Shown here one piece after another: positions 8,399 through 16,849 of a stretch of 64,000 nt of DNA. The notes beneath the pieces are model-generated. The model saw only the letters and a program-made list of their open reading frames with translations, made no database searches and had not been told where the DNA came from. A program made the position numbers and the translations under genes. Numbering within the stretch: position 1 is the first letter of the stretch; the number at the start of each line of letters is the position of its first letter. Source of the stretch: Paenibacillus alba. GTDB taxonomy: Bacteria > Bacillota > Bacilli > Paenibacillales > NBRC-103111. Where the stretch lies: assembly GCF_013204855.1 (NCBI RefSeq), contig NZ_JABMKZ010000025.1, positions 53,559 to 117,558 on the forward strand. The letters are read 5' to 3'.

Positions 8399-11071
8399 TT
8401 ACCCTTTTAATTCCGCTAATCGAGCAATCACTTTATCCCGTTTATCCGCATAATCAGCAAGTTTAGCCTTTTCTTCCTCAATCACCTTCGCAGGCGCCTT
8501 GGCCACAAAGCCCTCATTGCCCAGCTTCTTCTCAATACGCTCAACTTCACCATGCAAGGATTGCAGCTCTTTATCCAAGCGGGCAAGCTCCTGCGCGATA
8601 TCAATTAAACCTGCCAGAGGCAAGAACAGCTCTGCGCCTGTAATAATGGACGTCATCGCTTTCTCCGGCGCTGCCATATCGGCGTCGATTTGAAGCAGGG
8701 ACGTATTACAGAAGCGTTTGAGGTACTCCTCGTTGTTACGTAGAATACTCAGCGATTCACTGGTCGCCGGCTTCACCAGCAGTTCAACCTTTTTACTCAT
8801 AGGCACGTTCACTTCTGCTCGGATATTACGAACAGAACGAATCGCATCCATCAGAAGCTCCATCTCGCGAACAGCATCCGGTGATTCGAAAGCAGCGTTT
8901 TCTTGCGGCCATGCGGCAAGCGTAATCGTTTCACCTTCATGAGGCAAATGCTGCCAAATTTCTTCGGAGATAAACGGCATGAACGGGTGGATCAGGCGCT
9001 GCGTTTGATCGAGAACATACGCCAGAACGGATTGTGTCTGTTTCTTCGCCGCTGCGTCTGCTCCGTACAAGCTCAGCTTGCTGAATTCAATGTACCAATC
9101 GCACAGGTCATCCCAGATGAAGTTATACAGCACTCGGCCAGTTTCACCGAACTCGTAGCTGTCGATCAAACGGGTTACTTCGCGAACTGTCTCGTTCAGA
9201 CGGTGCAGAATCCAACGATCCGCCGTACCCAGCTGACCTGTCAAATCAATATCAGAGGCTGCAACGCCTTCCAGATTCATAAGGGCAAAGCGGGAAGCAT
9301 TCCAGATCTTATTGGCAAAATTGCGCGCTTGCTCAACACGTTCCCAGCGGAAACGAAGATCCTGACCTGGCGTGCTGCTAGTTGAGATCATATAGCGCAT
9401 AGCATCTGCGCCGTATTTCTCGATCACTTCTAACGGGTCCACACCGTTGCCTAAGGATTTAGACATTTTGCGGCCTTCCGAATCACGAACAAGTCCATGC
9501 ATCAAAACATCTTTGAACGGATTTTGCTTCGTAAATTCAAGTCCCGTAAAGATCATGCGAGATACCCAGAAATAGATGATATCATAGCCGGTTACGAGCA
9601 CATTCGTCGGATAGAAGCGTTTCAAATCCTCGGCTTCTTCGTTCGGCCAGCCCAAAGTTGAAAACGGCCATAAGGCAGAGCTAAACCACGTATCCAACAC
9701 ATCGTTGTCTTGATTGAGGTTCGTGCTTTGGCAGTGCGAGCAAACTGTCGCATCCTCACGTGTTACGGTGATTTGACCGCAATCTGCGCAGTGCCAGGCC
9801 GGAATCCGATGTCCCCACCACAATTGGCGGGAAATACACCAATCACGTACATTTTCGATCCAATTCAAATAGATTTTCTCGAAACGATCCGGAACAAAAT
9901 TAACGCCATTGCCTGATTTTTGCGCATCAATCGCTTTCTCAGCAAGCGGCTGCATCTTCACGAACCATTGGGTCGACAGGTACGGCTCAATGACTGCACC
10001 GCTGCGCTCACTGTGACCTACTTGGTGAACGTGCTCTTCGATTTTAATCAGAACACCTTGCTCCTTCAAATCAGCAACGATTCTCTTGCGGCATTCAAAT
10101 CGATCCAGCCCTTGGTACGGGCCTGCATTCGCATTCATCGTGCCGGTTTCATCCATTACGAGAATTTGCGGGAGATCATGGCGTTTGCCTACCTCGAAAT
10201 CGTTCGGATCATGCGCAGGGGTGATTTTCACAGCACCGCTGCCGAACTCTTTTTCTACGTAGTCGTCGGCAATGATCGGAATTTCGCGATTTACAATCGG
10301 AAGCAGCAGCGTTTTGCCGATCAGGTGCTTATAGCGCTCATCTTTGGGATGAACCGCAACAGCGGTATCGCCCAGCATCGTTTCTGGTCGCGTCGTCGCC
10401 ACAACGATAGAATCTGTCCCGTCTGCCGTTTGATAAGATAAATGATAGAGGGCGCCTTGCACCTCTTTGTATTCAACTTCAATGTCAGAAAGCGCAGTAC
10501 GTGCTGCTGGATCCCAGTTAATAATATAATTACCGCGGTAGATAAGACCTTTCTCATACAAGCTTACGAACACTTCGCGAACTGCTTGTGACAGGCCTTC
10601 ATCCAGAGTAAAGCGCTCGCGGGAATAATCGAGCGAGAAGCCCATTTTGGCCCATTGCTCACGAATGGTGTTCGCGTATTGCTCCTTCCACTCCCACACT
10701 TTCTCCAGAAACTTCTCGCGTCCGAGATCATAGCGGGTTTGGCCATCTTCACGAAGCTTCTGCTCCACCTTTGTTTGCGTGGCAATGCCTGCATGGTCAG
10801 AGCCAGGCAGCCAAAGCGTGTCAAAGCCTTGCATACGCTTCGTCCGTACTAAAATATCTTGAAGGGTGAAATCAAGCGCATGCCCGATATGCAGCATCCC
10901 TGTAACATTCGGAGGCGGGATAACAATCGTGTATGTTTGGGCATCCGGACGGTTGCCCGCTTTAAAAAACTCATTCTTAATCCAGTAATCGTACCACTTG
11001 CGCTCGGCTTCTTTGGGATCATACGTAGTTGGCATTTGTAATTGCTCTTTGGTTTCATTAGCTTCAGTCAT
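8399..11071 (-). CDS. valS: Valyl-tRNA synthetase
   Basis: A class Ia synthetase of 890 residues, the normal length. HIGH-type motif PPPNVTGMLHIGHALD is near residue 53 and KMSKSLGNG is at about 527. The editing domain lies between them (TTRPETMLGDTAV, with HDPNDFEVG later), and the last ~65 residues form the C-terminal coiled coil that grips tRNA. GGAGG precedes the ATG at 11071. A T-box leader and a strong promoter lie upstream, so the gene is induced when tRNA-Val is uncharged. Confidence 0.98.
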   Translation of the reverse strand: MTEANETKEQLQMPTTYDPKEAERKWYDYWIKNEFFKAGNRPDAQTYTIVIPPPNVTGMLHIGHALDFTLQDILVRTKRMQGFDTLWLPGSDHAGIATQTKVEQKLREDGQTRYDLGREKFLEKVWEWKEQYANTIREQWAKMGFSLDYSRERFTLDEGLSQAVREVFVSLYEKGLIYRGNYIINWDPAARTALSDIEVEYKEVQGALYHLSYQTADGTDSIVVATTRPETMLGDTAVAVHPKDERYKHLIGKTLLLPIVNREIPIIADDYVEKEFGSGAVKITPAHDPNDFEVGKRHDLPQILVMDETGTMNANAGPYQGLDRFECRKRIVADLKEQGVLIKIEEHVHQVGHSERSGAVIEPYLSTQWFVKMQPLAEKAIDAQKSGNGVNFVPDRFEKIYLNWIENVRDWCISRQLWWGHRIPAWHCADCGQITVTREDATVCSHCQSTNLNQDNDVLDTWFSSALWPFSTLGWPNEEAEDLKRFYPTNVLVTGYDIIYFWVSRMIFTGLEFTKQNPFKDVLMHGLVRDSEGRKMSKSLGNGVDPLEVIEKYGADAMRYMISTSSTPGQDLRFRWERVEQARNFANKIWNASRFALMNLEGVAASDIDLTGQLGTADRWILHRLNETVREVTRLIDSYEFGETGRVLYNFIWDDLCDWYIEFSKLSLYGADAAAKKQTQSVLAYVLDQTQRLIHPFMPFISEEIWQHLPHEGETITLAAWPQENAAFESPDAVREMELLMDAIRSVRNIRAEVNVPMSKKVELLVKPATSESLSILRNNEEYLKRFCNTSLLQIDADMAAPEKAMTSIITGAELFLPLAGLIDIAQELARLDKELQSLHGEVERIEKKLGNEGFVAKAPAKVIEEEKAKLADYADKRDKVIARLAELKG

Positions 11072-11146
11072 CGGACTACCTCCATTACTAGAATCTCTGT
11101 TCGATAGGCTTCAAGCGCCTGTCATACCTTGTAAACCGGCTAAATT

Positions 11147-11432
11147 CAAACAAAAAAAGCCCTCCGCCCGCAAAGGACGAAAGGCTTGCGCTTCCGTGGT
11201 ACCACCTTTATTCCGCGCAGCTTCAACTAAATAAAGCGCGTGGCTCTCAAACAGATAACGGCTGCGGCCGGCGAATGCTAAGTCAGTTATACCGCATAGA
11301 CGGATAGCTGCCATCACATTCACAACTCCAGGGCGACTTCGTTCGGTTGCTTCCTATGGAACCTTTCAGCGCTACCAGTTCCACTCTCTGAAGGGCTTAC
11401 CGCCTACTACTCCCTATCAACGTTTCCAATAT
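11147..11432 (-). promoter_or_regulatory. T-box riboswitch controlling valS
   Basis: The minus strand carries the T-box sequence AAGGTGGTACCACG (11195-11208), which pairs with the uncharged tRNA acceptor end, followed by a terminator hairpin (11152-11188) with a run of seven T. In stem I, an AGGG segment near 11414-11417 can pair with CCCT next to GAAGTCG; this places the specifier codon as GUC (11335-11337), a valine codon followed by the usual purine. The layout fits a transcription-terminating T-box. The specifier was assigned by eye from the base pairing. Confidence 0.93.
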
Positions 11433-11454
11433 TACTCAAAATGGTTTACATCAT

Positions 11455-11483
11455 ATGATAACGAACATTTGAAATAGAGTCAA
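11455..11483 (-). promoter_or_regulatory. Sigma-A promoter of the valS T-box transcript
   Basis: On the minus strand TTGACT (11478-11483) and TATCAT (11455-11460) are separated by exactly 17 bases. Each differs from consensus at one position, and transcription would start just ahead of T-box stem I. Confidence 0.8.
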
Positions 11484-11542
11484 TATATCATTCCAGTATT
11501 ACCGTTTATGAGTAAATTATGCTCCGTTCTGAAGGATGTTAC

Positions 11543-11586
11543 GAAAAAAAAGAGCCACTGGCCGAAGAAGCGGCCAGAAGCTCTTG
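11543..11586 (-). terminator. Terminator after spoVID
   Basis: On the minus strand AAGAGC...CTGGCCG pairs with CGGCCAG...GCTCTT around CTTCTT, followed by eight T. It separates spoVID from the valS promoter. Confidence 0.9.
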
Positions 11587-11606
11587 CCTATGTATCCGGT
11601 TATTTA

Positions 11607-12665
11607 TCAGGGTAAATAAATAACTTGACCAACGGAGATATCCTGATCATTCAGACGATTCAAAAGTTGAAGCTCCCGCGGATTCAGCTGATAACGTTTG
11701 GCAATCGACTCCAGCGTATCTTCCCTTTGAACGATGCACATTTTCAGCTTTCTGAATTCTTGCGAGCTTGTATGGCTTTGAAGGAACAAGCGTCTCCATT
11801 CAACCGCATCTATTCTCGCCTCCTCAGCAAGCGCAGCTTGCGCCTCTTCTTCCGCTTTTCGCTTATCCGTGAGGTATGAGCCTGCTTTGGAAAGAAGCGA
11901 TTTGATCCCGTAAGGATTGAGATCGGTCGCCTCATTCGCTTTTTTGCCGAACGCGACTTTGAGATCTTTCTTCTCTTCCGTAACCACCGTACTCTCGGGA
12001 TGGGGAGTCACCTTCAATTCTGTTTGTTCGATTTGAATGACCGTTTCACCATCATCCTGCTGCTCTTCTTCCTGAATAGCAGGCATTGTTGGCACAGCTG
12101 CAATAGGTCCAAGATCCTCTGATTCAGGCACAGGCTGAACCGCAGGCGGCTCTTCGTACCATTGCATTGGTGCTGGCTCAGCAGGCTCCTCATAGACCTC
12201 TGCAGGAGCAGGGACTGACACTGGCGGCTCGTTCCGTGGGATCCCGACTTCATGCGTGAATGTTACTTCCTCTTCGTCACGCCAGCTTTCCAGCGGAACC
12301 GATACAATCTCCACGCCCTGCAACGAAAGAACGCCGGTCACATTCAGGCTTCTGGCCGACAAGAGATCAATATCAAAGTTCTCAATCTCAACCTGAATAT
12401 CTTCTACGCGATGAATACGATTCAAGGGCAACGTGATTTCGACCGGAATCAAGTGCTCCAGGGATCGAGGCGTTCCTCCCTCTTCACTGGCATAATTGCC
12501 AGTAAGCAGCAAATTCCCTTTCAGGATGGCCTGATCATCCAGCGTAAGCACTTGAATATGAGGCAGCAATTCCACATCGTTCAGCTCTTGGATCCCCGCC
12601 AAATCTTCCTGCAAATGAACGCGTTCATAGATATCGAATCTTAAACCTGGTTGTTGTTCAGACAC
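11607..12665 (-). CDS. spoVID: Stage VI sporulation protein D, LysM domain
   Basis: About 352 residues. The N-terminal ~125 residues form the SpoVID-type beta-rich domain (RFDIYERVHLQ ... SLNVTGVLSLQGVE), the middle is acidic and Pro/Glu-rich, and the C-terminal ~45 residues are a LysM domain (VQREDTLESIAKRYQL). SpoVID localises at the forespore surface and promotes coat encasement. The GTG at 12665 (VSEQQPG) is preferred because AAGGGAGG lies nine bases upstream; the in-frame ATG at 12686 lacks a clear site. In B. subtilis spoVID follows the hemAXCDBL operon, as it broadly does here. Confidence 0.88.
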   Translation of the reverse strand: MSEQQPGLRFDIYERVHLQEDLAGIQELNDVELLPHIQVLTLDDQAILKGNLLLTGNYASEEGGTPRSLEHLIPVEITLPLNRIHRVEDIQVEIENFDIDLLSARSLNVTGVLSLQGVEIVSVPLESWRDEEEVTFTHEVGIPRNEPPVSVPAPAEVYEEPAEPAPMQWYEEPPAVQPVPESEDLGPIAAVPTMPAIQEEEQQDDGETVIQIEQTELKVTPHPESTVVTEEKKDLKVAFGKKANEATDLNPYGIKSLLSKAGSYLTDKRKAEEEAQAALAEEARIDAVEWRRLFLQSHTSSQEFRKLKMCIVQREDTLESIAKRYQLNPRELQLLNRLNDQDISVGQVIYLP

Positions 12666-12787
12666 CGAACGAATCCTCCCTTCCATCTAACCCGCTGCTG
12701 GAGCTGCAGACGGATTGTTTGGCCATTTACTTGTTTGTCTCTAAAAGTATATGGACGGGAAGGGCCAGGCATGACTACATTTTTGAG

Positions 12788-13669
12788 CTAAGTCACTTCC
12801 TTGATCAGCTGCTGCAAATCTTGCGGCAGCGGCGCATGGACTTCAATCTGCTTTTGAGTGATCGGGTGATCGAATGAAAGCCGTTCTCCATGCAGGGCTT
12901 GGCGATGAAATAAACGAGACGAACCGCCGTATAAGGAATCTCCCATGAGCGGATGCCCCAGATGACTGAGATGGACACGGATTTGGTGAGTTCTGCCCGT
13001 ATCCAGTTCCAATTCAACCAATGCAGCTTTCTTCATCTGTTGAAGCACCTTATAGTGGGTGACCGCTTGATCCCCGCTAGGCGTCACTCTGCGTTTACCG
13101 GATTGGTGGCGATCCTTGCCAATAGCTTCATCAATCGTTCCTTGCTTGGAACGGAATACTCCCTCGGCTACAGCGACATAACGTCGATCAATCCGTTTAT
13201 CCCGCATCGCCTCATCGAGCAGGACATGGGCCCACTCATTTTTGGCATAAAGGACAGCGCCGGTCGTATCTTGATCTAAACGGTGTATGTGCCGAATCGC
13301 ACAAGCTTGGCCTGTCGAGGCATAATAATAGGCCACAGCTGAGGCCAATGTGCCGCCCTGCCCAGCTTCTGCGGGGTGCACGGACATGCCCGCAGGTTTA
13401 TTCACGACCAAGCAGTAATCATCCTCATAGAGGATTTCGATCGCCAAGCGCTCTGGTTTAGAAGAGGGCTCTTCGGAGGGGAATAGGCGTATTCGGACCA
13501 TCTCCTCTTGAACGCGAATAAGCCCCTGTGAAGCTAATCGCAGAAAAAACTTGCGCGGAACCGGCAGGAAAGCAGCCAATTCTTCGATAGCGCCAGGCTT
13601 AAGTGGCTTCCAACTCGCATTTGGCAACGGCAGTTCAAGCCATTCTCCGCTGCGTTTCCCCACCATCAT
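12788..13669 (-). CDS. RluA family RNA pseudouridine synthase
   Basis: A 293-residue uridine-to-pseudouridine isomerase. It has NKPAGMSVHP and the catalytic aspartate in HRLDQDTTG near residue 130, then the RluA-type RTHQIRVH and GDSLYGG. The N-terminal ~80 residues look like a weak S4-type or linker region. The ATG at 13669 overlaps the stop of the upstream 37-codon ORF (ATGA), so the two are probably translationally coupled; AAAGGGA lies ten bases ahead. The exact rRNA or tRNA target cannot be told from sequence alone. Confidence 0.92.
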   Translation of the reverse strand: MMVGKRSGEWLELPLPNASWKPLKPGAIEELAAFLPVPRKFFLRLASQGLIRVQEEMVRIRLFPSEEPSSKPERLAIEILYEDDYCLVVNKPAGMSVHPAEAGQGGTLASAVAYYYASTGQACAIRHIHRLDQDTTGAVLYAKNEWAHVLLDEAMRDKRIDRRYVAVAEGVFRSKQGTIDEAIGKDRHQSGKRRVTPSGDQAVTHYKVLQQMKKAALVELELDTGRTHQIRVHLSHLGHPLMGDSLYGGSSRLFHRQALHGERLSFDHPITQKQIEVHAPLPQDLQQLIKEVT

Positions 13670-13779
13670 GAGCGTGTCCCTTTGCGAAAAGCCAGAAGGA
13701 TAACCACAAGCAAAAGCAGAAACACAAAAACAACAGCCATAAGATCTATTGGAAAATCAAAAAAGTAATAGCGTTTCAT
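13666..13779 (-). CDS. 37-residue single-pass membrane peptide, coupled to the pseudouridine synthase
   Basis: A short ORF beginning MKRYYFFDFPIDLMAVV, with one strong hydrophobic segment (about residues 13-30) and a basic end RKGTRS. TAAGGAG lies nine bases upstream of the ATG at 13779. Its TGA overlaps the ATG of the downstream gene by four bases. I recognise no family. The good ribosome site, the overlap and the membrane profile argue that it is translated; the function is unknown. Confidence 0.65.
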   Translation of the reverse strand: MKRYYFFDFPIDLMAVVFVFLLLLVVILLAFRKGTRS

Positions 13780-13938
13780 CGTTTGAAAAACTCCTTACAC
13801 GAATAGGTATTATGTACACTTTATTTTAACAATTACCAATAACAATTGCATGTGAAAATATGATAATATAAATCTAGTATTGATTTTTTTCGACATTTAT
13901 ACTTCAAAATAGATTAATAGAGCAGGAGAGGAACATCT

Positions 13939-15420
13939 TTGAGTAGTTCAATATTAGATCATTTCCGCAATTATAGTTGGTTGAAGCGCATTTTGCTCAT
14001 TATTGCCGTCTGTACGTTTCTCAGTTCAAGCTTTTTATTTCTAACACCGCCAGGCGAGTATATTCGTGAATATCTGGCCAAAACAGTTATTACCACGCAG
14101 CATCGTGATTGGGCTTGGATTTTCGTAGGCGCTCAGCGAAGAGATCAGATGGTGCTTGAAATGCAAAATTTAACCGAGGTAAACTCTGTTGAAAAGCAAG
14201 ATTTGAAGGCCGTTCAATTCAATACTAATCGTCCACTAGAAAGTCTAGTGAAAGTAGAAGATATATCCGGACAATTCTGGAAAGGCAAGAAAATGTATGT
14301 GTATGATCCACGTACGATCCGTGTCGTCGTTCCCGCCAAGCAAGGAGAAGGCGAGCGAATTACGGCGATGGTTCAGCGTACCGGAGCAGTTGCGGGCGTT
14401 AACGGCGGTGGATTTAATGATCCTGACGGACTTGGAAACGGATTTGCGCCAATTGGTGTTATTATGTCCGGCGGCGAAATTCTGTATACCGACCAAGAAG
14501 GCAGCATCGCGCAGCAAATTGTCGGATTTACCAAAGAAGGCACACTGATCATCGGGAAATATACGATTAATGAACTGCTGAAGCTTGGTGTTTCGGACGC
14601 CGTGTCCTTCTATCCTCGTGTTATTGCCAACGGCAAGCCGCTCATTACCAGCGGTGACGGAGGCTGGGGACGCGCCCCTCGTACAGCAGTTGGACAAAAG
14701 GCCGATGGCACGGTTATCTTCATCGTAATCGACGGCCGACAAACTAGCAGTGTGGGAGCAACACTGAAAGAAGTTCAAGATATTTTCTTAGAGGATGGCG
14801 TTATTAATGCCGGCTTCCTGGACGGAGGAGCTTCCTCCGAAATGGTTTACAACGATGAATTGATTACGAAGCCATCCAGCCGGTACGGCGAACGTCGTCT
14901 GCCATCTGCTTTCTTGGTTTTCGATCATCCTGATGAAGTAAAGGTCAAGAATGTTTGGGAAGGCCTTAAAACGATTGATCCAGGTGGCGCTTATGACCAT
15001 CCTGATTTCTTGAAGGAACAGGCAGAGAAGAAAGCCAATCCGCCGAAAGCAACACCGAAGCCTACAACAACGACTACTCCAACGCCAACAGGGTCACACA
15101 AGCCTGAATCCAGCGGCGAGCCAGGCAAGAATGGCGCAGTGCCTAGTCCTGAAGGAACGGATGCAGGCACCGGTAAACCGGGCACATCTCCGAAGCCGGA
15201 AACGTCTCCTTCCGCTTCCACTAGTCCGACGCCAACGCCAAGTCCTGGGGCCGGCGGAGGCAATACAGCAGGTACAGGAGGCTCCTCAGCAGGAGCTTCC
15301 CCAACTGCTAAGCCAAGCGCGACACCTGTTCCGAGCATGGCACCCGTACCACCTGCAAACTCAAGCAATACAGCGCCTACACCATCACCTACACCTTCAA
15401 CACCAGTAAAAACTAACTAG
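13939..15420 (+). CDS. Phosphodiester glycosidase (NAGPA-like) secreted or anchored protein
   Basis: 493 residues. An N-terminal signal anchor (about 18-38) precedes a domain of the phosphodiester glycosidase/DUF2233 family (about 130-335) with GVNGGGFNDPD, RAPRTAVGQ, FIVIDGRQ and LDGGASSEM. Relatives remove GlcNAc-1-phosphodiester or act on wall-linked sugars. The last ~130 residues are a Pro/Thr/Ser/Gly/Lys-rich low-complexity tail, as in wall-spanning proteins. The start is TTG at 13939 with AGGAGAGG upstream. It is the only plus-strand gene between valS and lonB and ends at a terminator shared with hemL. Confidence 0.88.
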   Translation: MSSSILDHFRNYSWLKRILLIIAVCTFLSSSFLFLTPPGEYIREYLAKTVITTQHRDWAWIFVGAQRRDQMVLEMQNLTEVNSVEKQDLKAVQFNTNRPLESLVKVEDISGQFWKGKKMYVYDPRTIRVVVPAKQGEGERITAMVQRTGAVAGVNGGGFNDPDGLGNGFAPIGVIMSGGEILYTDQEGSIAQQIVGFTKEGTLIIGKYTINELLKLGVSDAVSFYPRVIANGKPLITSGDGGWGRAPRTAVGQKADGTVIFIVIDGRQTSSVGATLKEVQDIFLEDGVINAGFLDGGASSEMVYNDELITKPSSRYGERRLPSAFLVFDHPDEVKVKNVWEGLKTIDPGGAYDHPDFLKEQAEKKANPPKATPKPTTTTTPTPTGSHKPESSGEPGKNGAVPSPEGTDAGTGKPGTSPKPETSPSASTSPTPTPSPGAGGGNTAGTGGSSAGASPTAKPSATPVPSMAPVPPANSSNTAPTPSPTPSTPVKTN

Positions 15421-15429
15421 TCTTTACAT

Positions 15430-15467
15430 AGCAAAAGACCTGGCCATATAGCGGCCAGGTCTTTTAC
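15430..15467. terminator. Bidirectional terminator between the glycosidase gene and hemL
   Basis: AAAAGACCTGGCC and GGCCAGGTCTTTT pair perfectly around ATATAGC, with T-rich sequence on both sides. Confidence 0.93.
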
Positions 15468-15469
15468 TT

Positions 15470-16768
15470 TTATAAACGCTGCAAGGCAGTGCGGTGCGCT
15501 TCGATCGTTGCCTCAATATCTTCGTCGGAGTGGACCGTAGAAACAAACATGCCTTCAAATTGTGAAGGGGCTACGGAAACTCCAAGATCCAGCAAATGGC
15601 CAAAATAGGCATTAAACTTCGCCAGATCCGACGTTTTGGCCGACTCATAGTTCGTAACCTTTTGCTCTGTGAAGAATGGGCAAATCATTGAGCCCACACG
15701 ATTGATCGTGCTCGCCACACCCAGATCCGAGGCATTGCGGGCAAAGCCCGCTTCCAGCTTCGCTGATTTGCGTTCCAGCTCCTCATACACATGGGGTTCT
15801 CCAAGCAGGGATAATGTCGCGTACCCTGCTGCCATGGCAAGAGGATTGCCTGATAAGGTTCCTGCTTGATAAATGGGACCAGCAGGCGCCATATGTTCCA
15901 TAATGTCCAAACGACCGCCGTAAGCGCCGACAGGAAGCCCCCCACCGATGACTTTGCCCAAACAAGTTAGATCCGGTGTAACCCCATATAAGCCCTGCGC
16001 ACAATTCTTATGCACCCGGAAACCCGTCATTACCTCATCAAAAATGAGCAATGAGCCGTACTTAAGGGTAATAGCTCGCAAGCCCTCAAGGAAACCTGCC
16101 GCGGGAGGAACAACGCCCATATTCCCGGCAATCGGTTCAACGATCAGAGCGGCAATTTCTTCGCCGAATTTCTCAAACACCAGCTGGACAGAAGCCAAAT
16201 CATTATAAGGAACAGTTATCGTATTAGATGCCACACTAGCCGGTACACCTGGAGAATCAGGCAAACCCAGCGTAGCCACGCCAGAGCCTGCTTTAATTAA
16301 TAAGGCATCCGCATGTCCGTGGTAGCTTCCTTCGAATTTCACAATCTTATCGCGCTTCGTATAGCCGCGGGCCAATCGCAGAGCGCTCATCGTCGCTTCC
16401 GTGCCCGAGTTCACCATCCGAACCATATCAATGGATGGGACGCGTTCAATGACCAGCTTAGCCATCTCTGTTTCCAGAAGCGTCGGTGCGCCGAAGCTTG
16501 TCCCCTTCTCCGCTGTAGCTTTAATTGCTTCCAGCACGACCGGATGGGAATGACCCACAATTAATGGTCCCCATGACCCGACGTAGTCAATAAAAGTATT
16601 GCCATCAATATCGGTGACACGAGAACCTGATCCTTTTTCCATAAACATTGGCGTTAAGCCGACCGATTTAAAGGCCCGCACGGGACTATTTACGCCGCCT
16701 GGAATCACCTTCTTGGCTTCTTGAAAAGCTGCCGATGAGCGCGTGTCGATTCTGCTCGAATTTCCCAT
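15470..16768 (-). CDS. hemL: Glutamate-1-semialdehyde 2,1-aminomutase HemL
   Basis: A PLP enzyme of 432 residues that converts glutamate-1-semialdehyde, the HemA product, to 5-aminolevulinate. PGGVNSPVRAF is near the N-terminus, LIFDEVMTGFR gives the PLP-ring aspartate, and the Schiff-base lysine is in CLGKVIGGGLPVGA (about residue 267). A GGGGG site lies 11 bases ahead of the ATG. It is the last gene of the tetrapyrrole cluster on this strand, 81 bases after hemY. Confidence 0.97.
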   Translation of the reverse strand: MGNSSRIDTRSSAAFQEAKKVIPGGVNSPVRAFKSVGLTPMFMEKGSGSRVTDIDGNTFIDYVGSWGPLIVGHSHPVVLEAIKATAEKGTSFGAPTLLETEMAKLVIERVPSIDMVRMVNSGTEATMSALRLARGYTKRDKIVKFEGSYHGHADALLIKAGSGVATLGLPDSPGVPASVASNTITVPYNDLASVQLVFEKFGEEIAALIVEPIAGNMGVVPPAAGFLEGLRAITLKYGSLLIFDEVMTGFRVHKNCAQGLYGVTPDLTCLGKVIGGGLPVGAYGGRLDIMEHMAPAGPIYQAGTLSGNPLAMAAGYATLSLLGEPHVYEELERKSAKLEAGFARNASDLGVASTINRVGSMICPFFTEQKVTNYESAKTSDLAKFNAYFGHLLDLGVSVAPSQFEGMFVSTVHSDEDIEATIEAHRTALQRL

Positions 16769-16849
16769 AATTTCATACCCCCGTTAAGCGTTCTATGTTA
16801 ACGATCTCGCCTTCTGAATTCAAGCTGGATTTAGCCAAGCTTCGTTAGA

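Noticed and set aside
14991..15409. Overlapping ORFs on both strands over the glycosidase tail
   Set aside because: They are shadows of the Pro/Thr-rich low-complexity C-terminus of the plus-strand gene.
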